Position numbers and translations under genes: made by a program
The notes under the pieces: generated by a model
Seen by the model: the letters and a program-made list of their open reading frames with translations, nothing else
Told to the model about the DNA's origin: nothing
Databases searched by the model: none
From: Candidatus Binatia bacterium
Lineage (GTDB): Bacteria; Vulcanimicrobiota; Vulcanimicrobiia; Vulcanimicrobiales; Vulcanimicrobiaceae
Length of the DNA stretch: 64,000 bases
Direction: 5' to 3'
Assembly (NCBI GenBank): GCA_035544215.1
Contig: DATKHY010000007.1
Coordinates: forward strand, 186,001-250,000
Part shown: positions 25,691 through 33,685 of the stretch, one piece after another
Position numbering within the stretch: the first letter of the stretch is position 1
How the letters are laid out: each line of letters begins with the position of its first letter

Positions 25691-26491
25691 GTGCTTCTAA
25701 CGCCCGAACTTGCCGAAGCAATCCGTCGCGCCGAGATCGCCGGCATCCGCTGCGGACTCGATACTGCGCGACGGTTGCGACCCGATACGGGCGTCGCCGG
25801 CGTTGAGATTGCCGGCGGACTCGCCGCATTCTTCGGGCCCGAGTCGCCTGTGTCGGAAGCCTTCGGCGTGGGGACGAGCGCGCCGGTGACCGCCGCCGAA
25901 ATCGCCGCGATTACCGAGTTCTACGAGTCGCGCGCTAGCACGGCACGCGTCTTTGTTTCGCCGTTGGCGCACCCCACGCTCGGTGTCGGCTTGGCCGCGG
26001 CCGGCTATGCGCCGGCCGAATACGAGAACGTTCTCGCGAGTGGTACGTTCGAGCCTTACGCGCGGCGCGACGACCGCCTCCGCGCGGCAGCTGACCTGCA
26101 CGCATGGGCGCGCGCGTCGGCTGCCGCCTTCCTCGACGGCGGCGCCGTCACGCCGGAGGACGAGCATCTCGCGCTCACGATCGCAGCGTCGGACGGCGTG
26201 ACTGCGGTGGAGGGTATCGAGGACGGCTCGATCGTGGCGACCGGCGCGATGGACGTGCGCGGCGATTGCGCGGCGCTCTTTGCGGCGTCGACGATGCCTG
26301 GGTTCCGAGGGCGAGGCTGGCACCTCGCGCTGATCGCCGACCGCATCGCGCGCGCCCGCGACGCCGGCGCGCGTTTTTTACGCGCCACAGCTCGCCCCGG
26401 CAGCGTGTCGGAGCGCAACTTCCATCGTTGCGGCTTCACCACCTTATACACACGCTTGTTGTGGGAACGCAAACGCGACACGAACTTCTAA
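25691..26491 (+). CDS. GNAT-family N-acetyltransferase
   Basis: 266 residues from GTG 25691. The C-terminal half shows the acetyl-CoA fold: SIVATGAMDVRGDCAALFAASTMPGFRGRGWHLALIADRI, where PGFRGRGWH is the R/Q-x-x-G-x-G/A pyrophosphate loop (motif A), followed by ATARPGSVSERNFHRCGFT (motif B, the SxxNxxxxGF pattern). The N-terminal half is a second, degenerate GNAT-like lobe, as in two-domain acetyltransferases. Substrate cannot be predicted. Confidence 0.8.
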   Translation: MLLTPELAEAIRRAEIAGIRCGLDTARRLRPDTGVAGVEIAGGLAAFFGPESPVSEAFGVGTSAPVTAAEIAAITEFYESRASTARVFVSPLAHPTLGVGLAAAGYAPAEYENVLASGTFEPYARRDDRLRAAADLHAWARASAAAFLDGGAVTPEDEHLALTIAASDGVTAVEGIEDGSIVATGAMDVRGDCAALFAASTMPGFRGRGWHLALIADRIARARDAGARFLRATARPGSVSERNFHRCGFTTLYTRLLWERKRDTNF

Positions 26492-26536
26492 CTTCAACCT
26501 TTTCGATGCCATGCGTATGGCACGGTGCTGCATTAG

Positions 26537-27037
26537 CATTGCAGCACGAATCCCAAGAAGTTTCGCGGTTGGTGTCTTAACGGATGTGGTAAGGAGCTCA
26601 AGAAAGGCGCCAAATATTGTTCTCTAAGCTGCTTCCACTGGGCAAACCGTGGGAACTATCACAAGTTTTACGGCTTGTGTTTAAACGCTTGCGGCAACGC
26701 CGTACCGAAAAAGGGGCGGAAGTATTGCTCGTTTAGCTGTTCGCACGCTCACCGAAATCTGTCGAGGCAACAGGCTTTCATTGCGCGGCGTGGCACCTAC
26801 GGGTTCCTGGACCCGCACTTCCTAGCTCGTGCGCTAAGAAGCCTATACGGGGACCGTTGCGTTACCTGCGGTTGGTCTGAACGCAATCAAACTACAGGCA
26901 GGGTCCCCGTAGAAGTGGAGCATATAGACGGTGATTGGTAAAACAACGTTCTGACGAATCTCAACTTGCTCTGTCCAAGCTGTCATGCGCTTACACCGAC
27001 GTTTCGAGGTTTTAACCGCGGGAGGGGTCGAGCATAG
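26537..27037 (+). pseudogene. Broken HNH endonuclease with two zinc-knuckle repeats
   Basis: In one frame the sequence encodes two Cys-rich repeats, CLNGCGKELKKGAKYCSLSC and CLNACGNAVPKKGRKYCS, then VTCGW, the HNH core EVEHIDGDW, a TAA at 26939-26941, and in the same frame NNVLTNLNLLCPSCHALTPTF ending at TAG 27035. In the phage-type HNH family the position after the DGD motif is often Lys, so the TAA could be an AAA-to-TAA change. No ATG, GTG or TTG precedes the first repeat after the stop at about 26534. The segment is visibly richer in A+T than its surroundings, consistent with recent acquisition. Confidence 0.75.
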
Positions 27038-27153
27038 CGACTTGGCGGGCGTGCCAACCCGATCAAACTCCGCTCGGCTCGTCCGCCCCAAAATAAACCT
27101 GCACCAGTGCAAAAGGTCTCCGAGCCGACGCCGATGCAATTGACTTTGCTGCC

Positions 27154-27229
27154 GCCGACGTAGCTCAGATGGCAGAGCGCTACTCTTGTAAAGTAGATGT
27201 CGCCGGTTCGAATCCGGCCGTCGGCTCCA
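27154..27229 (+). tRNA. tRNA-Thr (anticodon TGT)
   Basis: Cloverleaf with acceptor GCCGACG/CGTCGGC, D arm GCTCAGATGGCAGAGC, anticodon stem CTACT/AGTAG around loop CTTGTAA, T arm CCGGTTCGAATCCGG, and encoded CCA (27227-27229). A coding gene starts 11 bases after its end. Confidence 0.94.
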
Positions 27230-27240
27230 TTACTTAAGTC

Positions 27241-27651
27241 ATGCAAACTGTCAAGCCGAAGTGGACATCAGGTGGGCTCGTGCTGGTGTGCGAGCGCTGC
27301 TTCAAGGAACGGATTCCCGAGGAGGATCCCGACGTTGCCGCGCGTATCGGCGATTTTCATCTGCGCGACTGGCTCAAGGAGCGGCTCAAGGCGGAGGGGC
27401 GTTGGGGAGCGATCCGCGCGATCAACACGAGCTGCATGGACGTCTGTGCGCACGGCCGCGTGACGGTCTGTATCGAGCCGCATGACGGAGAACCGGCGGT
27501 GTTCGTCGTCGATCCCGTCAACGACCGCGAGGAGGTCTATCGTACGATCGTCGAGATGCTCGGCGATGCGGGATCGCCCGGTCATCCCTCGACGAAGCCT
27601 GTCCTGAGCGACGCCGAGCCTGCCGAGGCGGAGTCGAAGGGCTCAGCATGA
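27241..27651 (+). CDS. Thioredoxin-like [2Fe-2S] ferredoxin-domain protein
   Basis: 136 residues. Four cysteines in the arrangement VCERC (17, 20) and SCMDVCAHGRVTV (about 66, 70) with a following strand FVVDPVNDREEVYRTIVEML match small thioredoxin-fold [2Fe-2S] ferredoxin-like proteins. It would carry electrons or sense redox state in the cytoplasm. No Shine-Dalgarno sequence is visible and the ATG lies 11 bases after tRNA-Thr, so it is probably co-transcribed with the tRNA. The last 20 residues (PVLSDAEPAEAESKGSA) are encoded by a dispersed repeat element that also gives the stop codon. Confidence 0.68.
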   Translation: MQTVKPKWTSGGLVLVCERCFKERIPEEDPDVAARIGDFHLRDWLKERLKAEGRWGAIRAINTSCMDVCAHGRVTVCIEPHDGEPAVFVVDPVNDREEVYRTIVEMLGDAGSPGHPSTKPVLSDAEPAEAESKGSA

Positions 27652-27654
27652 CAC
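27586..27654 (+). repeat. Dispersed element copy (CCCTCGAC...GTCGAAGGG + CTCAGCATGACA)
   Basis: Inverted ends CCCTCGAC (27586-27593) and GTCGAAGGG (27633-27641) flank internal GAGCC/GGCTC-like repeats, followed by CTCAGCATGACAC. It encodes the C-terminal tail and stop of the ferredoxin-like gene and lies between it and the convergent racemase gene. Confidence 0.6.
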
Positions 27655-27661
27655 GGGGAGC

Positions 27662-28372
27662 TTAGGGCGACACTGCCGTTCCGCAAGCATAGCGGAGTGC
27701 CGCGCGCGCGAGCAGACGCGTCGAGTCGAGCGTCGGCAACGCCGAGTTAGCGTCGTTGATGATCAGCGGAATCTCCGTGCAGCCCAGCACGACGGCGTCG
27801 CAGCCGCGCTCTTTTAGGCCGCCGATCACCCGCTGAAAGTACGCCACGCCCTCGGGTTTGAACGCGCCGTATACCAGCTCGTCCATGATGATGCGGTTCA
27901 TCTCCGCGCGCTCGTTGGCGCTCGGGCGAACGTGATCGATGCCGCGCGCCGACAGCTTTTCGGGATAGACGTCGCTCTCCACGAGCCAACGCGTCCCGGT
28001 GATCCCGATCCGGCGAAATCCACGCCGGACCGCTGCGTCCGCGACGACGTCCGCGATGTGCAGCCACGGCAGCGGCAGGCGTGCCGCGATAAACGGCAAG
28101 GCCTGATGGAACGTGTTATCCGGACCGATCAAGAAATCCGCGCCGATTGCAGCCAGCTTATTTGCCGAATCAAGCATGATTTCGCCGACGCCTTGCCAGT
28201 CATCACGGTCCATGCATTCGGCGTAGCGCGCAAACGGCGGCGAGTGCATCGAGATTTGCGGGTGATCGTACGGACCGAGCAGGTCCGCACCCTCGGAGCA
28301 GATCGTTTGATAGCTAAGGGCGGCACCCGGCGCTGAGCAGGCGACGATCCCAATGTGCAGCGGTTGTGCCAA
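27662..28372 (-). CDS. Aspartate/glutamate racemase family protein, atypical active site
   Basis: 236 residues. N-terminal IGIVACSAPGAALSYQTI and the domain order match the aspartate/hydantoin racemase family. The second catalytic cysteine is present in VVLGCTEIPLII (near residue 196), but the first, normally in a CNTxH motif, is replaced: the sequence reads GPDNTFHQA. Family members lacking one cysteine can still racemise or may have other activities, so the exact reaction is open. Follows the kelch gene by 14 bases on the same strand. Confidence 0.8.
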   Translation of the reverse strand: MAQPLHIGIVACSAPGAALSYQTICSEGADLLGPYDHPQISMHSPPFARYAECMDRDDWQGVGEIMLDSANKLAAIGADFLIGPDNTFHQALPFIAARLPLPWLHIADVVADAAVRRGFRRIGITGTRWLVESDVYPEKLSARGIDHVRPSANERAEMNRIIMDELVYGAFKPEGVAYFQRVIGGLKERGCDAVVLGCTEIPLIINDANSALPTLDSTRLLARAALRYACGTAVSP

Positions 28373-28386
28373 GGCTGCGAGCTACG

Positions 28387-29301
28387 CTAGCACGGGGACG
28401 GTGCGCTACAGGAGAACACGAAGAGCGTGTTGCTCTGACGGCCGCCGCCCGGAACGGGTGCGCCCGCCGGAACGAACAGCTTATCAGCCACCACAACTGC
28501 GCCGGTTCCGTGCCGGCCCTCCGGTAAGATCAGCTGGTCTATCGACCACGCTCCGGCGCTCGGATCGTATGAAAAGTTGCTGTTGAACGCTGCGCTCATA
28601 CCGGCTTGCTCGCCGCCCATCGCGAAAATCTTGCCCCGATACGTCGCCACGGCCATGCCGCTGCGCGCTGCGGGCAGCGGAGCGCCGCTCGTCCAAGCGC
28701 CGCTCTCCGGATCGTAGACGTCGACGTACGACGTGTTGTGCGCGGGTGTATCGATCCGGCCGCCGACTGCATAGAGTCGTCCGTCGAGAGCCACGAGTCC
28801 CATGTGGTCGCGTCCGACCGGCAACGGCGCACGCGTCGAATAGCTGTTGCTGACAGGGTCGTAGACATAGTGCGTCCCCACGCTGTGTGCATCGCGACCC
28901 CCGACGAGATGGATTTCAGTGCCGAGCACGGCCACCGACACGGAGCCGAGCGCGTGCGGAAGTGGCGCAATCGGCGCCCACGTGTTTTTGGCGGGGTCGT
29001 AGACGCTGGCGTCGGCGACGGCGGAGTTGTTTTGCGCCGAAAATCCACCGAAGGCGTAAATCCTGCCGTTGTAGCCAATGGCGCCCACGTGATTGAGGCC
29101 GCGCGGTAACGGCGCTACGTCTTGCCACGTTCCGCGAACTTGCCCTCCATCGTTCGCGGTCGGATGGAAGACCTCGACGAGCGATTGGTCTACGTTGCCG
29201 TTGGCGTAGCCGCCGATGACGTAGATGCTGCGGCCGTCCGTGGCGACCGCGACTTCACTGCGCGCGACCGGCAGCGGCGGTCCGGTCATCCAGCCCGCCA
29301 C
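28387..29301 (-). CDS. Kelch-repeat beta-propeller protein
   Basis: 304 residues from GTG 29299-29301 (ATG 29287-29289 is an alternative). Six kelch motifs are visible, each with a W...PLP.xR...x.GRxYxxGG pattern, enough for one six-bladed propeller. The frame is open further upstream and encodes a hydrophobic stretch (TATIAFFVAGWM) that would make a good signal peptide, but no standard start codon precedes it before the sigH stop. The true start is therefore uncertain. Binding partner unknown. Confidence 0.72.
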   Translation of the reverse strand: MAGWMTGPPLPVARSEVAVATDGRSIYVIGGYANGNVDQSLVEVFHPTANDGGQVRGTWQDVAPLPRGLNHVGAIGYNGRIYAFGGFSAQNNSAVADASVYDPAKNTWAPIAPLPHALGSVSVAVLGTEIHLVGGRDAHSVGTHYVYDPVSNSYSTRAPLPVGRDHMGLVALDGRLYAVGGRIDTPAHNTSYVDVYDPESGAWTSGAPLPAARSGMAVATYRGKIFAMGGEQAGMSAAFNSNFSYDPSAGAWSIDQLILPEGRHGTGAVVVADKLFVPAGAPVPGGGRQSNTLFVFSCSAPSPC

Positions 29302-29330
29302 AAAGAACGCGATCGTGGCAGTGAATATGT

Positions 29331-29978
29331 CTACTGGAACTCGAATTCGGCGAGGTTCTTTTCGATCTTGCGTTTGACGCGCTGCAGCGCGTTGTCGATC
29401 GACTTCACGTGACGTCCCAGGTCGCGCGCCATCTCTTGGTAGCTCTTGCCTTCCAGATACGATTCTAGCACCTGCGACTCGAGCTCTGAGAGATTCTGCC
29501 GGATGCGCTGGCGGATGTCGTCGGAGACTTCCTGGGTCACGACCAGCTCTTCCGGATCGGACGTCTTCTGCGACGCCATGACGTCGAGAAGCGTGCGCTC
29601 GCTATCTTCGTCGTAGATCGGCTTGTTGAGCGAGATGTACTGGTTGAGCGGGATGTGCTTCTGCCGCGTGGCCGTTTTGATCGCGGTGATGATCTGGCGC
29701 GTGATGCAAAGCTCGGCGAAGGCCCGGAAGCTCGAGAGCTTGTCGGCCTTAAAGTCGCGCACGGCTTTGTAGAGGCCGATCATACCTTCTTGGATGATGT
29801 CCTCGCGGTCCGCCCCGATTAGAAAGTAGCTCTTGGCCTTAATGCGAACGAAGTTTTTATATTTGTTAAGAAGATATTCCATCGCGAGATTGTCGCCCGT
29901 CTTCGCGATGGCCACCAGCTCCTCGTCGACCCGCTGCTGGTACTCTACTCCATCCGACACTGGATGGGTCATTGCCAT
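29331..29978 (-). CDS. sigH: RNA polymerase sigma factor, SigH (sigma-H/sporulation-type) family
   Basis: 215 residues from ATG 29976-29978, with GAGG about 12 bases upstream. Region 2 reads YKNFVRIKAKSYFLIGADREDIIQEGMIGLYKAVRDF (described by its core DREDIIQEGMIGLYKA), followed by region 3-like RQIITAIKTATRQKHIPLN and region 4 LSELESQVLESYLEGKSYQEMA with RVKRKIEKNL. It closely resembles Bacillus sigma-H, which sits next to rlmB/yacO and yacP in Firmicutes, as here. In this genome it may direct stationary-phase or competence-type genes; no sporulation genes are seen in the window. Confidence 0.92.
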   Translation of the reverse strand: MAMTHPVSDGVEYQQRVDEELVAIAKTGDNLAMEYLLNKYKNFVRIKAKSYFLIGADREDIIQEGMIGLYKAVRDFKADKLSSFRAFAELCITRQIITAIKTATRQKHIPLNQYISLNKPIYDEDSERTLLDVMASQKTSDPEELVVTQEVSDDIRQRIRQNLSELESQVLESYLEGKSYQEMARDLGRHVKSIDNALQRVKRKIEKNLAEFEFQ

Positions 29979-30078
29979 AATATTGTTGCCTCGTGGGGTA
30001 GACGTGCCGCATGCGCAGGCCGCAGCCCGTCGGGCGCGGCACATCCAGGCTAGTATATAGGAGGTTCCCCCTCCCTCG

Positions 30079-30888
30079 TCAAGGACGAAGCGAGCACTCC
30101 CGTTGCCTTAAGGCCTCGTAAATAAGAATAGCGGCAGCTACCGAGGCGTTAAGGGAAGCGATGCGGCCTCGCATGGGTATGCTGACCAGATAGTCGCACT
30201 CTCGCTTAACCAGCTGGGATAATCCGCCACCCTCGCCGCCGATGACCAGCGCGAGGTCGCGATCGAGGTCCGCCCGGTTAAGATCGGTCGCCTCCGGGGA
30301 GGCGTCGGCGCCTACGACCCAGATGCCGGCCTTCTTCATTGCGCGGATCGCGTCGGCGATGTTGGGCACGCGCGCGATGGGCAAGTGGGCGGCCGCTCCC
30401 GCCGCTGCTTTGCGCACGGTCGCGTTCACGCCGGCGGAGCGCCGGGCGGGTAGAATGACGCCGTCCGCGCCTGCGGCCTCCGCCGTGCGGATGATGGCGC
30501 CGACGTTGTGCGGATCGGTCAGATGATCGAGCACGACCAGGGTCCGCCGCTGGTTCGAGTTTCTGCGGCCGAGCAGCTCGGAAAGCCCGGCGTACGGGAA
30601 CGGCGGAGCGGTTGCCACGACGCCTTGATGCGCCTTGAAGGGGAGGCAATCGAAGAACTCGCGCCCCTCGAAACGCACCGGCACGTTTTTCTCTTTGGCC
30701 TTCGCGAGGAGCGCGCGCAGCGTCGCGTCCTTGGTTCGGTTTGCGGCAACGCGAATCAAACGCAGCTCTTCTCCCGCGGCGAGCGCCTCTGCGACCGCGC
30801 GCATGCCGTAGACGAGATCGTCAAAGTCTAGTTCCTTGCGCGCGTGATAGTGCCGCTGCGTCTTTACGGGGCGCCGGCGACGGTCCAC
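30079..30888 (-). CDS. rlmB: 23S rRNA (guanosine-2'-O-)-methyltransferase RlmB (SpoU family)
   Basis: 269 residues from GTG 30886-30888, supported by AGAAGG six bases upstream; this start overlaps cysS by 25 bases. An N-terminal substrate-binding domain (LVYGMRAVAEAL) leads to the SpoU knot: LVVLDHLTDPHNVGAIIRTAEAAGADGVIL, LALVIGGEGGGLSQLV and IPMRGRIASLNASVAAAI (motifs 1-3; each given in short form: DPHNVGAIIRTAEA, GGEGGGL, IASLNASVAA). It methylates the ribose of a conserved guanosine in 23S rRNA. Follows cysS as in Firmicutes. Confidence 0.93.
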   Translation of the reverse strand: MDRRRRPVKTQRHYHARKELDFDDLVYGMRAVAEALAAGEELRLIRVAANRTKDATLRALLAKAKEKNVPVRFEGREFFDCLPFKAHQGVVATAPPFPYAGLSELLGRRNSNQRRTLVVLDHLTDPHNVGAIIRTAEAAGADGVILPARRSAGVNATVRKAAAGAAAHLPIARVPNIADAIRAMKKAGIWVVGADASPEATDLNRADLDRDLALVIGGEGGGLSQLVKRECDYLVSIPMRGRIASLNASVAAAILIYEALRQRECSLRP

Positions 30889-32345
30889 GTCGTGCCTTCT
30901 TTCGAGTCTTTGACGACGATGCCACAGCGTTGCAGTGCGTCGCGCAGGCGATCCGAGGCCGCCCAATCCTTGGCGCGGCGCGCCTCGTCGCGCAGCACGA
31001 CGATGCGCTCGATGGCCTCTTGCGGTGTCACACCCTCGAGACTGCTGGGAGCCCCGTTGATGCGCGCCTCACGCAACACGTCCTCTAAACGAGCGACGAA
31101 GTTCGCGGCGAGTTCCACGCGAGGAGGTTCTTCCCGCCACGCGTCATTCGGGGCAATGCCGAGCACTTCGAGCCAATAACCGAGCCGCTCGAACGCGAGC
31201 GTCGCGACCGCCGGATCTTCAGCGTAGCGCGGCGCGTCTCCGACGAACTCATAGAGCCCGGCGAGCGCCGCCGCGGTATTCATGTCGTCGTCGAGGGCCG
31301 CTTCCATTCGGGCGTCGAGATCGACGCTGCCCCCGGGCTCGCCGCGTTTCACCTGGGCCAGTAGCCGGTACGCCGCCTTCACGCGCGCCAGCCCCAACGC
31401 CGCAGCGGCGATCGACTCTTCGGTGAAGTTCATCACCTTACGATAGCCCGTCTGCAGAAACAGCCAGCGAATCGCCTGCGGGTCGTGGCGCTGCAGCAGC
31501 GCGGATAACGGCTCGAAGTTGCCCAACGACTTGGCCATCTTGCGGTTGTCGAACAGCAGCAGCCCGCCGTGCACCCAGAAGTTCGCCATCGGCGGTTGCG
31601 CCATCAGCGGCTCGCTCTGCGCGATCTCGTTTTCGTGGTGCGGGAAGATCAGGTCGGCGCCGCCGCCGTGGATATCGAAGCCGAGTCCTTCTGGATCCAG
31701 CAGCTCATGCGCCATCGCCGAGCACTCGATGTGCCATCCCGGTCGCCCCTCGCCGAACGGCTCGAACGCCCAGCGCGGCTCGCCCGGCTTGGCGAATTTC
31801 CACAGAGCGAAATCGAGCGGGTCTTCCTTGTGCTCGCCGATTTCGATGCGCGCACCGGCCTCAAGCTCGTCGATCTTCCGGCTCGCCAGGCGTCCGTAGT
31901 TCGCGAAGGTCGAGACGCGGTAGTAGATCCCGTCCTCCGAAACGTATGCGTGTCCGCCGTCGATGAGCCGCCGTATCATCGCCTGGATCGGCTCGATGTA
32001 CGCCGTCGCGTACGGCTCGGCATCGTACTCAAGCACGCCGAGCTTGCGCATCGAGTCCTTGAACTCGGCGTAATAGCGGTCGACGATCGCGTGATAATAC
32101 TCGCCCGTTTCGTTGGCCGCGTGGATGCTGCGGTCGTCGATGTCGGTGACGTTTTGGACGTACGTGACCCTGTATCCGCGGTGGCCTAGATAGCGGCGCA
32201 ACACGTCGAAAAACAGGAACGAACGAGCGTGGCCGAGATGCGCTTGCGCCGACGGCGTGAGCCCGCACACATAGATGCGGACCTCACCGGCGCGCAGCGG
32301 GGCGAACGGCTCGACGCTGCGCGTGCGAGTGTTATACAGCCGCAA
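30864..32345 (-). CDS. cysS: Cysteine-tRNA ligase
   Basis: 493 residues. Zinc ligand Cys in VCGLTPSA, HIGH motif as HLGHARS (near residue 37), KMSKS motif as KMAKSLGN (near 280), and the zinc-site HxxE in FPHHENEIAQ. It charges tRNA-Cys in translation. ATG 32343-32345; 12 bases after cysE on the same strand, the common cysE-cysS order. Confidence 0.97.
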   Translation of the reverse strand: MRLYNTRTRSVEPFAPLRAGEVRIYVCGLTPSAQAHLGHARSFLFFDVLRRYLGHRGYRVTYVQNVTDIDDRSIHAANETGEYYHAIVDRYYAEFKDSMRKLGVLEYDAEPYATAYIEPIQAMIRRLIDGGHAYVSEDGIYYRVSTFANYGRLASRKIDELEAGARIEIGEHKEDPLDFALWKFAKPGEPRWAFEPFGEGRPGWHIECSAMAHELLDPEGLGFDIHGGGADLIFPHHENEIAQSEPLMAQPPMANFWVHGGLLLFDNRKMAKSLGNFEPLSALLQRHDPQAIRWLFLQTGYRKVMNFTEESIAAAALGLARVKAAYRLLAQVKRGEPGGSVDLDARMEAALDDDMNTAAALAGLYEFVGDAPRYAEDPAVATLAFERLGYWLEVLGIAPNDAWREEPPRVELAANFVARLEDVLREARINGAPSSLEGVTPQEAIERIVVLRDEARRAKDWAASDRLRDALQRCGIVVKDSKEGTTWTVAGAP

Positions 32346-32357
32346 GGTGCGCTAACC

Positions 32358-33047
32358 TCAGATAACCCAGCTCCAGGCTTCTTCTTCGGGCACCTCGCCC
32401 TGCTCCAGCACGGCGAGGCGATCCTCGAGCTCGGTCAGCCGGCGCTGCATTCGCGCGATCGCATCGGACGTCGGATCCGGCATGTCGACCCGCGGGCGGT
32501 CGGGCACGGCACGAATCGGCTTGCCGTCCTGCGCGACGACCCGCGCGGGAACCCCGACGACGATGGCGTTGGCCGGTACGTCCTTCACGACGACGGAACC
32601 GCCGCCGACCTTGGCGTTGTCGCCCAGCACGATCGCGCCTAAGACGCTGGAGTTCACGCCTACGACGACACTGCGCCCGAGCGTCGGATGGCGTTTGCCG
32701 TGGGACAGGCTGGTGCCGCCGAGCGTCACTCCCTGATAGATCGTGCAGCCGTCGCCGATCTCGGCAGTCTCCCCGAAGACCACGCCCATGCCGTGATCGA
32801 TGAAGATGCCCTTACCGATCTTCACTCCCGGGTGGATCTCAATGCCGGTGAAGAACCGGGAGATGTGCGATAGGAAGCGGGGCAGCAACGGAATGCCGGC
32901 TCGATAGAGCGGATGAATCAGGCGATGTGCGACGAGCGCGTGGAAGCCCGGATAGGACAGCACGACGTCCAGCCAGCCGCGGGCCGCAGGATCGCGGTCC
33001 AGTGGCGCCTTCAGATCGGCGAGGACGTCCTCGAAGAAGCTGCCCAT
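32358..33047 (-). CDS. cysE: Serine O-acetyltransferase
   Basis: 229 residues from ATG 33045-33047 (an in-frame start at 33092 would add 15). Left-handed beta-helix hexapeptide repeats with IHPGVKIGKGIFIDHGMGVVFGETAEIG (core DHGMGVVFGE), GVTLGGTSLSHGKRHPTLG and GVPARVV. It makes O-acetylserine for cysteine synthesis. The C-terminal tail (LTELEDRLAVLEQGE) forms a short coiled coil. Neighbour of cysS. Confidence 0.95.
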   Translation of the reverse strand: MGSFFEDVLADLKAPLDRDPAARGWLDVVLSYPGFHALVAHRLIHPLYRAGIPLLPRFLSHISRFFTGIEIHPGVKIGKGIFIDHGMGVVFGETAEIGDGCTIYQGVTLGGTSLSHGKRHPTLGRSVVVGVNSSVLGAIVLGDNAKVGGGSVVVKDVPANAIVVGVPARVVAQDGKPIRAVPDRPRVDMPDPTSDAIARMQRRLTELEDRLAVLEQGEVPEEEAWSWVI

Positions 33048-33176
33048 CTGCAACAGTTTAACCCGGCCCGTCAAACGAGGGTTGAAGGCCACGAATCAAG
33101 GGAGCAGATCAAGGGCCAGCGGCGGGACGACGCGAGACTCTCGGTGTCATCCACGATGATGCGGGCTGCCCTATTT

Positions 33177-33216
33177 CGTCCTTCAGCTCGCTGCGCTCGC
33201 TACGCTCAGGATGACA
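33177..33216. repeat. Dispersed element copy at the ispF 3' end
   Basis: Reads GTCCTTCAGCTCGCTGCGCTCGCTACGCTCAGGATGACAT on the plus strand in two overlapping pieces. On the minus strand its ATGTCATCCTGA end encodes the last residues Met-Ser-Ser and the stop of ispF. Confidence 0.6.
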
Positions 33217-33685
33217 TTTCGCGGAGAAGGGCGACTGCGTGGACTGCGATGCCGCTGCCGTCACCGGTGTAGCCCATCCCTTCGCTGCTCTTGGCCTTGA
33301 CGCCGATGCAGCCTGCGTCGGCGCCGAGGCACGCCGCGACGTTCTCGCGCATCTGCTGGATAAACGGCGCGAGCTTCGGGCGTTCGACGACGATGGTCGC
33401 ATCGAGATTGACGATGGCGAAACCGGCGTTGCACACCGCCTTGGCGCATTCCGCGAGCAGCCCCATCGAGTCGGCGTCCTTCCAACGCGGATCCGTGTCG
33501 GGAAAGCGCGAGCCCAGGTCTCCGAGCGCGGCGGCGCCGAGCAGCGCGTCGGCGATCGCGTGCGCGAGCGCGTCGCCGTCGGAGTGGCCTAGCGCCCCGC
33601 GCTCGAACGAAATGCGAACGCCGCCGAGGATCAAGGCGCGCCCCTCGACGAGACGGTGCGCGTCGAAGCCGTGACCGATGCGCAC
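33206..33685 (-). CDS. ispF: 2-C-methyl-D-erythritol 2,4-cyclodiphosphate synthase
   Basis: 159 residues from GTG 33683-33685, which shares one base with the ispD stop (TAGTG). N-terminal RIGHGFDAHRL carries metal ligands Asp and His; LGHSDGDALAHAIADALLG is the IspF signature; a C-terminal KAKSSEGMGYTG loop follows. It closes the cyclodiphosphate in the MEP isoprenoid pathway. Its last codons lie in a dispersed repeat. Confidence 0.96.
   Translation of the reverse strand: MRIGHGFDAHRLVEGRALILGGVRISFERGALGHSDGDALAHAIADALLGAAALGDLGSRFPDTDPRWKDADSMGLLAECAKAVCNAGFAIVNLDATIVVERPKLAPFIQQMRENVAACLGADAGCIGVKAKSSEGMGYTGDGSGIAVHAVALLREMSS

Noticed and set aside
26492-27240. Integrative element with att sites at tRNA-Thr(TGT)
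   Set aside because: No integrase and no direct repeat of the tRNA 3' end were found nearby; only the broken HNH gene suggests mobility.
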